Below are positions 8,214 to 16,887 of a stretch of DNA of 25,404 nucleotides, one piece after another (positions within the stretch are counted from its first letter, which is position 1; each line of letters starts with the position of its first letter). The notes under the pieces are model-generated. The model ran no database searches. It was not told the origin of the DNA and saw only the letters and a program-made list of their open reading frames with translations. Location: NCBI GenBank assembly GCA_002361655.1, contig DETM01000053.1:293-25696 (forward strand). The letters are read 5' to 3'. Made by a program: the position numbers and the translations under genes. The stretch is from Prevotella sp. UBA3288 (lineage in GTDB: Bacteria > Bacteroidota > Bacteroidia > Bacteroidales > Bacteroidaceae).

Positions 8214-11200
8214 TTAGAGGTTGATGTTCACACCGAGCGAGAAGTTACGCCCTGCGCCGAGCACGCCACGGTCGATGCCCTGGGTGAGGATGCCGCCCGA
8301 CGTAGCACAGTCGGGGTCGCTGCCCAGATAGCGGGTGACGGTGAACAGGTTGGAGGCGTTGCCCCAGATGGTAAGTCCCTGCAGATAGGTGCTCTGGATG
8401 GGCAGGTAGTAACTGAGGGTGACCGAAGCCAGGCGCAGGTAACTGCCGTCCTCTATCCAGCGGTCGCTGAAGCGGTTGTTGCCCAGCGGGTCCTTGTAGT
8501 TCACACGGGGGATGTCGGTCTGCTGACCTTCAACCGTCCAGCGGTTCTTGACGGCCGTGGTCTGGTTGAGGAAGTAGGAGCCGCCCTCGAGCAGGGTGCG
8601 CTGGTAGTTGAACACATCGTTGCCCAGCGAATAGGTGAACACGGCCGAGAGGGTTAGGTTCTTCCAGTTCAGGCGGGTGTAGAGGTTACCGTAGATGTCG
8701 GGGTTGGGATCGCCGATGACCACACGGTCGGCCTCGTCAATCTGACCGGGACGGTACTCGCCCTTGGCATTGTAGGGGTTGATATCGACGAAGCGCACGT
8801 CGCCGGCCTGGAAGTAGAGCAGGTCCTCATTGTCCTGGACCACAAAGTGGCCGTCGGTCTGGGCAGCGGCAGTGTTGCTGTAGACACCATCGGTCTTGTA
8901 GCCGTAGAACAGGCCCACGGGCTGGCCCACCTTGGTCTGGATGGTGGCACCGTAGACGCTGGTCTCGAAGGCGCGGTTGTCATCGGGCAGGGCCGTCACC
9001 TTATTCTTATAGTGGCCGACGGTTCCGCCCAGTTCCCAACGGAAGTCCTTGGTGTTGAGCACCTTCATGCCCACATGGACATCGAAGCCCTCGTTCGTCA
9101 GTTTGCCGTCGTTGCTCCAACTCTCCTGCAAGCCGCTCGTCCATGCCAACTGGCGGAGGGAGAGCAGGTCGGAGGTCCAACTCTTGAAATAGTTCAGGCG
9201 CACGTTCAGGCGGTTGTTGAGGAAGTTACCCTCAAGACCGGCGGTGAGGCGCGAGGTGGTCTCCCACTTCAACTCGGTGTTGCCGATGTTGCCGATGACG
9301 ATGCCGGTGGCTCCACTGCGGAACATACGGCGCGAGACAAAGTAACTGCGGGAGGCGGTATAGTCGATATTGTCGTTACCGGTGAGGTCGAAACCGGCAC
9401 TCAGACGCAGGTAGTCGATACCCTTCACACCGGCCAACCACTTCTCGTTGCTCATCACCCAAGCACCTTCGATGCTGGGGAACAGGCCCCACACCACACC
9501 GGCCAACTTCAGGCCGGAGGCATCGTTGCCGAAGCGAGAGGAGGCATGAGCCGAGAGACCGGCATTGACATAGTAGCGCTGGGCGTAGTTATAGTCGGCC
9601 AGGGCGTACCACTGCAGTTCGCTGGTCTTGTCGTTGGCACCGTCGGTGTTCATGAACTCCAGAGACGAAGTCATGTTGGGCTTCTTGTCGTTAGGCGTAT
9701 TGTAGCCGCTCTGGGCAGTCAGTTTGTAACTGTTGCTCATATAGCGGAAACCGCCCTTCACACCCACCTGATGGGCATTCCACTGGTTATTCCACTCCAC
9801 ACGGGTGTCGCTCTGCAGATAGGTCGTATTGGCAGCCTGGCTCTGCACGAAGTTCTTCAGGGTCGTGTTCTCGTCGAGACCGTCGACCACGAAGGTGGGA
9901 ACACCCTGCTGGGGCAGATAGTAGTTCTCGTTGGTGTTGACCAGTGAGATGGAGAAATGCTCGCTCACGGCAAGATGCTTGTTGATCTCGTAGCGGGGCT
10001 TGACGGAGAAGACGATGAGGCGGTTGCCCAGGTTGTTGCGGTTCTTGCCCTCACCATGCTGCAGAATGCTGACGGGGTTGGCCAGACGACCGCGGTTCTG
10101 GAAGAGGCCCTCCAGGTAGTCGTCAGCCTCGTCGAGGAAGTCACTGAGTTTACCGCTATTGTCCATGGCGTAGGGCGACAGGAAGGGCGACTTGGCCAGT
10201 CCGAGGAAGCCGGGAGAGGAAATCACGCCGGTGAGGATAGCAGCGGGTGCACCGTCGTCACGCAGCGAGCGGTCGACATCGCTGTAGGAGGCATCGAAGC
10301 GCACGTCAAGGCCACGGGCAATGACGATGTCGCTGTTCAAGCGCATGTTGAAGCGGGTGAAGTCGTTGTTGCGCAGCGTGCTCTTACCCATGGAGTAGCC
10401 CACGGAGAGGTTGTAGGAGGCCACGTTGTCGCCACCCTGCACATTGATGCCGTAGTTCTGAGAGAAGGCATTGTCATAGACCTCGTCCTTCCAGTTGGTG
10501 TTCTGGTGATACTTCTCATAATAAGGATAGGAAGGCCCCTCGGTGTTGAGGTACTTCATCGTGCCCTGCGAAGAGGTGTGGCCGGCCAGCAGTTCGGTGG
10601 TGTAGAGGCGGTAGTCCTCGGCACCCATCATCTCCGGCAGACGGGGCATGAGTTCGAAACGGCCGTTGGCGGTGACGTCAATCTTGGTGGCCATCGAGCG
10701 GTTGCGCTTGGTTTTGATGAGGATGACACCGTTGGCACCCTTGGCACCATAGAGGGCGGTACCGTTCTTCAGCACCTCGACACGCTCGATGTCGTTGACA
10801 TTGAGGTTGGCCAGCATATTGTTGAAGTAGCCGTCGTGGAGCGAGGTGCGGTCGTACTGCATGTCGAGGATGACATCATCGACGATGATCAGCGGACGGG
10901 CGGTGGTACTGATGGAGTTGATACCCGAGACGAGGAGCAGGTTGCCCAAGCCGGGGATGCCGCTATGCGACACCGAGCGCAGGTCGCCGCCCAGTTGCTG
11001 GGCGATCAGGGGGTCCATGCTGAACGACGAGGTATTGTCGAAGTTGGTCGCCTCGGCCGAACGGACAGCCGTGGTCTGGCGGGTGTACTCCGGCGAGAAG
11101 GCCTCGTGGTACAGGTAGGCATTGGCCTTGCCGTCGGCAATGGCACACTGCTGCATGTTGTAACCGTCGACCCGCATCAGGACAGAAGCCACGAAGTCGG

Positions 11201-11399
11201 GAGCCTTCAACTCGTAGAGGCCCTGGTCGTCAGTCATGGTCGTATATTTCGTCTCACCGTAGGCGGACACGATGACACCGGCCAGCGGCTTCAGCGTGGC
11301 GGCATCGACCACCTGTCCTTTCACGGTCTTCAGGTTATCCTGGGCTGCAGCCGTCAAGACGGCGAGCAGCATGAGAATGGAAACAATATACTTCTTCAT
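8214..11399 (-). CDS. SusC/RagA-family TonB-dependent outer-membrane transporter (pair 1, divergent)
   Basis: This 1061-residue protein has a signal peptide (about 1-19, LTAAAQ), a carboxypeptidase-D-like regulatory domain (about 25-105, VKGQVVDAATLKPLAGVIV), a plug (about 120-235) with IDDIERVEVLKNG-type and GAKGANGVILIKTK motifs, and a 22-strand barrel that ends in FSLGVNINL. It imports glycan fragments with the SusD encoded next. The region between regulatory domain and plug lacks an obvious TonB box of the EVTVTA type, and the usual LQGRVAGV plug segment is replaced by a longer GGDLRSVSHSGIPGLGNLLL stretch, so it belongs to a divergent SusC subgroup. The start codon is only 3 bp after the stop of the fasciclin gene upstream, indicating translational coupling. 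Confidence 0.93.
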   Translation of the reverse strand: MKKYIVSILMLLAVLTAAAQDNLKTVKGQVVDAATLKPLAGVIVSAYGETKYTTMTDDQGLYELKAPDFVASVLMRVDGYNMQQCAIADGKANAYLYHEAFSPEYTRQTTAVRSAEATNFDNTSSFSMDPLIAQQLGGDLRSVSHSGIPGLGNLLLVSGINSISTTARPLIIVDDVILDMQYDRTSLHDGYFNNMLANLNVNDIERVEVLKNGTALYGAKGANGVILIKTKRNRSMATKIDVTANGRFELMPRLPEMMGAEDYRLYTTELLAGHTSSQGTMKYLNTEGPSYPYYEKYHQNTNWKDEVYDNAFSQNYGINVQGGDNVASYNLSVGYSMGKSTLRNNDFTRFNMRLNSDIVIARGLDVRFDASYSDVDRSLRDDGAPAAILTGVISSPGFLGLAKSPFLSPYAMDNSGKLSDFLDEADDYLEGLFQNRGRLANPVSILQHGEGKNRNNLGNRLIVFSVKPRYEINKHLAVSEHFSISLVNTNENYYLPQQGVPTFVVDGLDENTTLKNFVQSQAANTTYLQSDTRVEWNNQWNAHQVGVKGGFRYMSNSYKLTAQSGYNTPNDKKPNMTSSLEFMNTDGANDKTSELQWYALADYNYAQRYYVNAGLSAHASSRFGNDASGLKLAGVVWGLFPSIEGAWVMSNEKWLAGVKGIDYLRLSAGFDLTGNDNIDYTASRSYFVSRRMFRSGATGIVIGNIGNTELKWETTSRLTAGLEGNFLNNRLNVRLNYFKSWTSDLLSLRQLAWTSGLQESWSNDGKLTNEGFDVHVGMKVLNTKDFRWELGGTVGHYKNKVTALPDDNRAFETSVYGATIQTKVGQPVGLFYGYKTDGVYSNTAAAQTDGHFVVQDNEDLLYFQAGDVRFVDINPYNAKGEYRPGQIDEADRVVIGDPNPDIYGNLYTRLNWKNLTLSAVFTYSLGNDVFNYQRTLLEGGSYFLNQTTAVKNRWTVEGQQTDIPRVNYKDPLGNNRFSDRWIEDGSYLRLASVTLSYYLPIQSTYLQGLTIWGNASNLFTVTRYLGSDPDCATSGGILTQGIDRGVLGAGRNFSLGVNINL

Positions 11400-11402
11400 A
11401 GT

Positions 11403-13058
11403 TTATTCTGATTTAGAGGTACGGGGTTTGAGGTAAATGCAGTCCAAGAACAACTCACGGGTACGTGTTCGCATCGTGGTGAAGTTGATGTTACTGGACA
11501 GTTTGATACTGGCTCTGGTGCCCACCTGACCGTAGTTACATACATCGAACTTGAAGCCTTGTGCCAGCAGGATGGTGTCAATACGCTCGGGATTGTTCAC
11601 GAACTCGCTGCCTTTGGCGGGCTTGCAGGTGTAGGATTTCTTCTTGCCTTTCTGGTCCAGACTGTAGATAGTGGCCTTGAAACCGCAAGGACGCAAGTCG
11701 GGCGATGTCTGGTTGTACACCGACTTGGGAAGAACGATGGCATAGACATCGTAGGTGCCGCTCAGCGTGTTGTCAATCTGGAACTCTATGTCCCAGTTCT
11801 CCGTCGACGACGAGTTCAAGGCATCGATACGCAGGTAACGGCCTTCCGACACGCTGTCGGCATTGATCTGACGGCTGTTGTAGACACATTTCTTGTAGTC
11901 GGCAATGAGATGGGTGCTCTCGCCCTCGATATAGATCTCCTTGAAATAGGTATCCTCGGGGGTGAAGGGCCACTGGTCGGTGGCATAGATGGTGCCGTTG
12001 CTGCAAGCCAGCGGAGTGGCTCCATAGAGGATGCCGCCCTCGGCGAAGGGCTTGTTGAACACGTGGTAAACGTGCTTGCCGGGCTTGTACGAGAGATTCT
12101 CACGCAGATAGGGCACGGAAATCAGCGAGTCGTTGGGCGACTTCTGGTCTGTCATGTTGAAGACGGCATCCTGAAGCAGGGCACGGGTGGCGTAGAACTG
12201 CTGCAGAGAGTCGCGCACCGTCAGCGTGTCCTCATAATTATAATAGGTGCTGGCCTCGTCCCAGGCGGCCTTCCAGCCCTCGGTGGTGGGAGCCACGACC
12301 ACATAGGTGGAGTCCTCGGCTCTCAGCAGACCGATGTTGTCCAACAGGCGGTTACGCTCGTAGATGACGGAGTCGATATAGACGGGCACACCGTCGATGA
12401 CACCGTTCTGCAACGACTGCTCGGGCACGAAGATGTCCTCATTGAAGCGGCGCAGCCGGTTGCCTATCTCCTGCAGGTCGGCATTGTCGCAGAACATCTC
12501 ATAGAGGTTATAGTTGTAGGGCAGGGCCTTCTCCACCACATGGAGCACGCCGTTGGAGGCACGCTGGTTCTGCACGATGACGGGCACGCCGCCGGCAAAG
12601 CCGTTCTCCATGCTGATACGCTTCAGGTTGAGCATGAGCATACGGGTGGATGCCGGATTGACGGAGACGAGCGAGCGCGTGATGTGGTTCTGCACGAAAC
12701 TGCGCTCTACCGACGAGTCGCCGACGACGGTCTGCACCAACTGAAGGAGCGAGTCCTTGTTGAATGTTCCGTTGACGGGAGCCATCACCGTGTAGGCCTG
12801 GCCGCCGGAAAGGAGGTCGGCATAACTGACCGGCTTCTTCTGGTGCATACGGTACACCTTGGTCTGTTCGAGCACCTCGCAGAAATCGCTCAACCGGGGG
12901 TTGGCCTTCATCTGCTCCCACAGTGAGGCACCGCTCTCCTCGCTGCCTGCGGTGCCCACATAATGGTCATCCCAGTCTGCGCAAGCAGCCAGGGTGACGG
13001 CCAAGCCGCAACCTGCTACCAGCGAAAGGGCTATATTCTTGAAATTCTTCATATTCAT
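11403..13058 (-). CDS. Fasciclin (FAS1)-domain lipoprotein with C-terminal beta-sandwich
   Basis: The protein has about 551 residues. The ATG at 13058 is chosen; an upstream TTG (13070) and a second ATG (13052) are alternatives. The lipobox Cys26 (TLAAC) is followed by ADWDD. Two FAS1-like modules are visible: about 40-175 (AYTVMAPVNGTF, then SNGVLHVVEKALPY) and a degenerate one at about 180-375 (YVVVAPTTEGW, SNGTIYATDQ). Residues about 385-545 look like a beta-sandwich (RYLRIDALNSSSTENWDIEF, SGTYDVYAIVLP, ending LFLDCIYLKP), similar in outline to carbohydrate-binding modules. It is probably a surface glycan-binding protein serving the position SusE/SusF take in other PULs. It is coupled to the downstream SusC with a 3-bp gap. 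The binding role is inferred from context; FAS1 itself is an adhesion fold. Confidence 0.8.
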   Translation of the reverse strand: MNMKNFKNIALSLVAGCGLAVTLAACADWDDHYVGTAGSEESGASLWEQMKANPRLSDFCEVLEQTKVYRMHQKKPVSYADLLSGGQAYTVMAPVNGTFNKDSLLQLVQTVVGDSSVERSFVQNHITRSLVSVNPASTRMLMLNLKRISMENGFAGGVPVIVQNQRASNGVLHVVEKALPYNYNLYEMFCDNADLQEIGNRLRRFNEDIFVPEQSLQNGVIDGVPVYIDSVIYERNRLLDNIGLLRAEDSTYVVVAPTTEGWKAAWDEASTYYNYEDTLTVRDSLQQFYATRALLQDAVFNMTDQKSPNDSLISVPYLRENLSYKPGKHVYHVFNKPFAEGGILYGATPLACSNGTIYATDQWPFTPEDTYFKEIYIEGESTHLIADYKKCVYNSRQINADSVSEGRYLRIDALNSSSTENWDIEFQIDNTLSGTYDVYAIVLPKSVYNQTSPDLRPCGFKATIYSLDQKGKKKSYTCKPAKGSEFVNNPERIDTILLAQGFKFDVCNYGQVGTRASIKLSSNINFTTMRTRTRELFLDCIYLKPRTSKSE

Positions 13059-13098
13059 ATTTATTATCAATTTTCAGTTCTCAATTCTCAATTATCAT

Positions 13099-15111
13099 TT
13101 AGTGCTGGTCCTCACCCTGCGGGCTGCCGTAGACACTCTTCGGACAGAGTTCGAGATAGTCGAAACTCCAGTAGCAGGAAGGATCCTTCAGCACCTGGCG
13201 GGCACGCAGGTAATAGTCCTTGCCGGCCTCCAACTGCGTGGTCTTCATGATGTAGCGCAGGTTATGGATGTGAGAGCGCAGCACATTATTCTTGTCAGCA
13301 CCCTGCCAGTAGCAGTCCATGGCCTTCATATAGCCGTGGTTACGCATGGCCTTGTCGATGGCCTTGTTGGCATCCTTGGCATCATCGGTGTCGCCGGACA
13401 CATCTTGCACCCAGCCGATAGAGGGGTCACTGCCGTACATACGCAGGTCAGCAGGAATGCCGCAGGGGTCGCCGTCCAGATAGAACTGCACCACGCCACG
13501 CTCCGTACCGACGGTATAGCCGAGGCGGATCTCGTAGGTACCCGATGTGGGCACGGGAGGCAGTTTGAAGGTGACATCGAAGATACCGGTGATGCAGACA
13601 CCGTTGCTCTTGTAGTGTGACCACCAGATGTCGCCCTCGTGCATACCGACGACAGCCTGTTCGCCCATCACCTTCCAGCCCTTGATGAAGTCGAGACGGA
13701 AGGCACGGAACTTCTCGTGGCCCCAGTAACTGCGGGCACCGCTGTTCTGGAAGTCGGCACTGAGCACGCTGGAGTCGAAACGCAGACGGCAGTTGAGCAC
13801 TTCTTCACGCACATGCTTGGAGAAGGTGACGATGTCCTCTACATAATGGTACATACCATTGGGAGCCTGCTGCAGGTTGCCACCCGACTCCTGGGCCGTC
13901 AGCACACGCACGCCGTCGTTGACCCTCGCCTTACCGGCTGCCCAGACGGTGCGGTTGATGTACAGTTGCTCGTTGGGATAGCAGAAGCGCATGATGGTGC
14001 CGGGACACATGGTCTCGTAGAACTCCTCAGGGTCACTCTTGTCGGTGTCCCAGCAGGGCAGCGCATCCTTATAACCGATAATCTCGTCGTAAGGCAGGAT
14101 GCGGTCGATGAGGTGGTAACTGACAAAGCGGTTCAACGGGTTGCGGCGGTCGCGGAAGTCATTGTCATACTTGCCGGCATCCTCGGGGAAAGACTCATCA
14201 TAGACCTTCTTGGCATAGGCCTTCAGGTCGTCCAAGTTGTAGATGTCATGCTCATTGTAGACCTTGTCGGGCTCGATGAAGGCGGTGAACTTGAAATAGC
14301 GCTTCTCCGGCCACTGAGAGGGGACGGGAACACCAACGCCATCACCACCGGTCTTACATACCGTCTTATAAACCCAGTTGTAGACAGAGTCAACCGACTG
14401 CTTGTCGCTGCCCCACTCAGGATAGGTCTTATCCTCATAGGCCATCAGCGAGTCGGCGAGACCGGTGAGGAAGAGGGCCTGCGAGAAGATGGTCACGGTG
14501 GTGTCGGCAGCGATGACATCGGGCAACTTGTCGCTGGTACGCGGAATCATGTTGTTCACGATGTGCACCACACCGTTGGTCACCGAGTCGTCGTACTCCA
14601 CCATGCGAGCCACCTTGTTGGCAAAGTGGACGATGGCGTTGTCGTTCTCGGCATCGTTGTTGACAGAGAGTTCGATATAGGTCTCGGCCATGTTCATGCC
14701 CAGCGAACCTTCCGACCGCTCGGTGGTAAACCAAGCCTTGGTCTTGATGATATGTGTACGGGCCAAGGTGTCGGCGACAGCCTCGGGGATATCGTCCACA
14801 CTGTTGTAGTGGTTGGCGGCCAGATACTTGGCGAAGGCCTCCTCGTTAGGGGCGAAAACAGTATAGTCGCCGTAGGTGGAGAGCAGACCCAGATAAGATG
14901 TGCGCTTGAGCAGGCTGACGAACGAGCCCACACGGTCGCTGTTCTCAGTGAGGAACTCGGCTGCCGTCATCTTCTCGGCACTATAGCGGTTCATCGGCAC
15001 GTCGTCGTCATTGTCGACGCAGGCGGTGAACGACAGACCGAGCGACAGTTGGAAGACGGCCAGGCAGACCATCCACACCCACTTCATTGATTTATTTGTT
15101 TGGTTCATCAT
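13099..15111 (-). CDS. Fasciclin (FAS1)-domain lipoprotein with C-terminal beta-sandwich
   Basis: This 670-residue protein has a lipoprotein signal with Cys31 (SFTAC) followed by VDNDDD, an acidic surface-export-like stretch. The first FAS1 module (about 48-205) is well preserved: YTVFAPNEEAFAKYL, ARTHIIKTKAW, TNGVVHIVNNMIPRT. A second, degenerate one covers about 205-430 with FVSYHLIDRILPYDE and NGMYHYVEDIV. The C-terminal 230 residues form a predicted beta-sandwich (LRFDSSVLSADFQNSGARSY, SGTYEIRLGYTVG, VVQFYLDGDPCG, ending YWSFDYLELCP), comparable in layout to the neighbouring 551-residue protein. It lies 27 bp after susD of pair 2 and 40 bp before the next fasciclin gene. The likely role is surface glycan capture, by analogy with other lipoproteins in this operon position. 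Tandem duplication followed by divergence would explain the two adjacent copies. Confidence 0.8.
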   Translation of the reverse strand: MMNQTNKSMKWVWMVCLAVFQLSLGLSFTACVDNDDDVPMNRYSAEKMTAAEFLTENSDRVGSFVSLLKRTSYLGLLSTYGDYTVFAPNEEAFAKYLAANHYNSVDDIPEAVADTLARTHIIKTKAWFTTERSEGSLGMNMAETYIELSVNNDAENDNAIVHFANKVARMVEYDDSVTNGVVHIVNNMIPRTSDKLPDVIAADTTVTIFSQALFLTGLADSLMAYEDKTYPEWGSDKQSVDSVYNWVYKTVCKTGGDGVGVPVPSQWPEKRYFKFTAFIEPDKVYNEHDIYNLDDLKAYAKKVYDESFPEDAGKYDNDFRDRRNPLNRFVSYHLIDRILPYDEIIGYKDALPCWDTDKSDPEEFYETMCPGTIMRFCYPNEQLYINRTVWAAGKARVNDGVRVLTAQESGGNLQQAPNGMYHYVEDIVTFSKHVREEVLNCRLRFDSSVLSADFQNSGARSYWGHEKFRAFRLDFIKGWKVMGEQAVVGMHEGDIWWSHYKSNGVCITGIFDVTFKLPPVPTSGTYEIRLGYTVGTERGVVQFYLDGDPCGIPADLRMYGSDPSIGWVQDVSGDTDDAKDANKAIDKAMRNHGYMKAMDCYWQGADKNNVLRSHIHNLRYIMKTTQLEAGKDYYLRARQVLKDPSCYWSFDYLELCPKSVYGSPQGEDQH

Positions 15112-15138
15112 GTTCGTTTTGTTCTAAAGGGTTATTCA

Positions 15139-16848
15139 TTACTTCAATTCAGCATCTTCACCCTTGTTGAAGGCGGGATTCTGCTTCAGCAGCGGGTTGG
15201 CTCTCAGTTCTGCCCTGGAATAGGGGAAATAGATATAGTTGGGGTCGGTCAACTTGATCTTGATGAGATTGACATCCTGACGGTACTTGCGGATGACGTT
15301 GGACGACAGACGGGTGGTCTCGCCGTCACGGCGCACGAACCTCACGAGGTCGTACCAGCGCTTGCCCTCGAAGAGGAACTCGCGATGACGCTCGGCCAGG
15401 ACCAGGTCTTCCATCGTGTTCTTCGAAGTGGAATAGTCACCGAAGGCCAGACCGGGCGTGGGATCACCGGGCTTGATAGCGTTGGCACGCTTATAGACGG
15501 TGTTGATCAGGTCGAAAGCCTCCTGATAGCCGTCCTCGCCACGCTCAATGAGAGCCTCAGCCTTCATGAGCAGGATGTCGCTGAAACGGTAGATAATCCA
15601 GTTGGCATTGCGGGCGGAACGAAAGGCATCGGTCACGACCACATTACCCGTAGACTCCACGCTGAAACTGGTGTTCTGGCGCACATATTTGGCAATATAG
15701 TAAGCACCATTCTGCGTTTTCATGCCCTCGTAGAAACGGCAGTCCTTCTGCGAGAGGAACACGGCATTCTGATTGGTGGTAAAACCTTCGGTCAACACTT
15801 CAGAAGCCCTCAGGCGACCGGTCGGCGTATTGCTGTTGCCATAGTTGTTGGCCACCCAGTTGTTCTCCTGCTTCGAATTGCCATTGTAGAAGATCTCAAA
15901 GAGACTCTCAAAGGAGTTCTTCTTACCGAAAATCTCGGTATAGGCATCACCTACGGAACGTGTGGTCTGACCTTCGAGAATGAGGGGGATCTTCTTGCCG
16001 TTCACCTCGTAAAGGCCCACGCCGGCGAGTTGGTCGCGCTGCAGCAGTTCCTCATAGCGGGCATAGCGGTCGTCGATGACCTTGTCACAATATTCTATCA
16101 CGTGGTCCCAGTCGCCTTTCCACAGGTAGAGGTCGGCCAGGAGGGCATAGATGGCATTGCGGGTGATGCGGCTGTTGTTCTTGGCGGGCACCACCACCTG
16201 GTTGTTGCTCACCGTCTCCTCGGCATAGCGGGTCAGTGCCATACCCTTCACGCGCTCCAGGTCGGTGATCAACGAGTCGATCACATCATTGAACGGCGTG
16301 GCCGGAATGATGTAGTTCTGATTGTCGTCGATACTGGGCGTCGTGGTGTAAGGCACATCGCGGAAGGTGCGGATGAGGTAGAAATAGCAGAGCGCACGCA
16401 GCGTGGTGGCCTCAGCGATGGTAGCATCACACTCGGCAGAGGTGTAGTTGGCATCGTTCACCGTGGGTGCATAGTGGATGACAATGTTACAGCGGTTGAT
16501 GACGTTGTAGAAGGCGGACCAACTGCACATACTGTGTGTGGGCAGCAGGTTCTCCCTGAGCAGGTCGTTAAGTTCGCCGGGGTTGCTACCGGACGTGATG
16601 TTTTCAGAGCGCAGTTCGCCCCACACACCCATTCGGGTCACCACCTGCTCGTCGGCCAGGGCCTCGTAGCAACTGTTCATGGCACTGGTCACGTCGGCCT
16701 TCTCCTTCCAGAAGTTCTCAAGAACCACCTGGTCCATGGGGAGCACATCCAGGAAGTCGGAGCAGGACGTCTGTCCGAAGACCAACAGGCAATAACCGAG
16801 AACTGTTATTCCCTTGGTCACTTTCTTTATATTCGATTTAATGTCCAT
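15139..16848 (-). CDS. SusD/RagB-family glycan-binding lipoprotein (pair 2)
   Basis: The protein has about 569 residues from the ATG at 16848 (MDIKSN). The frame is open to a GTG at 16872, which would add eight residues and sits closer to the susC stop, but the ATG gives a normal lipoprotein signal. Lipobox Cys29 (GQTSC) is followed by SDFLD. Family motifs are clear: NSCYEALADE, YNVINRCNIVIHYAP, TTLRALCYFYLIRTFRDVPY, RFSDILLMKAEALIERG, and the C-terminal ERHREFLFEGKRWYDLVRF, almost a consensus SusD C-terminus. It is a surface lid for the SusC encoded just upstream (39-bp gap). It is more canonical than the SusD of pair 1. Confidence 0.95.
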   Translation of the reverse strand: MDIKSNIKKVTKGITVLGYCLLVFGQTSCSDFLDVLPMDQVVLENFWKEKADVTSAMNSCYEALADEQVVTRMGVWGELRSENITSGSNPGELNDLLRENLLPTHSMCSWSAFYNVINRCNIVIHYAPTVNDANYTSAECDATIAEATTLRALCYFYLIRTFRDVPYTTTPSIDDNQNYIIPATPFNDVIDSLITDLERVKGMALTRYAEETVSNNQVVVPAKNNSRITRNAIYALLADLYLWKGDWDHVIEYCDKVIDDRYARYEELLQRDQLAGVGLYEVNGKKIPLILEGQTTRSVGDAYTEIFGKKNSFESLFEIFYNGNSKQENNWVANNYGNSNTPTGRLRASEVLTEGFTTNQNAVFLSQKDCRFYEGMKTQNGAYYIAKYVRQNTSFSVESTGNVVVTDAFRSARNANWIIYRFSDILLMKAEALIERGEDGYQEAFDLINTVYKRANAIKPGDPTPGLAFGDYSTSKNTMEDLVLAERHREFLFEGKRWYDLVRFVRRDGETTRLSSNVIRKYRQDVNLIKIKLTDPNYIYFPYSRAELRANPLLKQNPAFNKGEDAELK

Positions 16849-16887
16849 TTCAATAAATGTTTGTTGTTTCACGTTTATTGCCTATTG

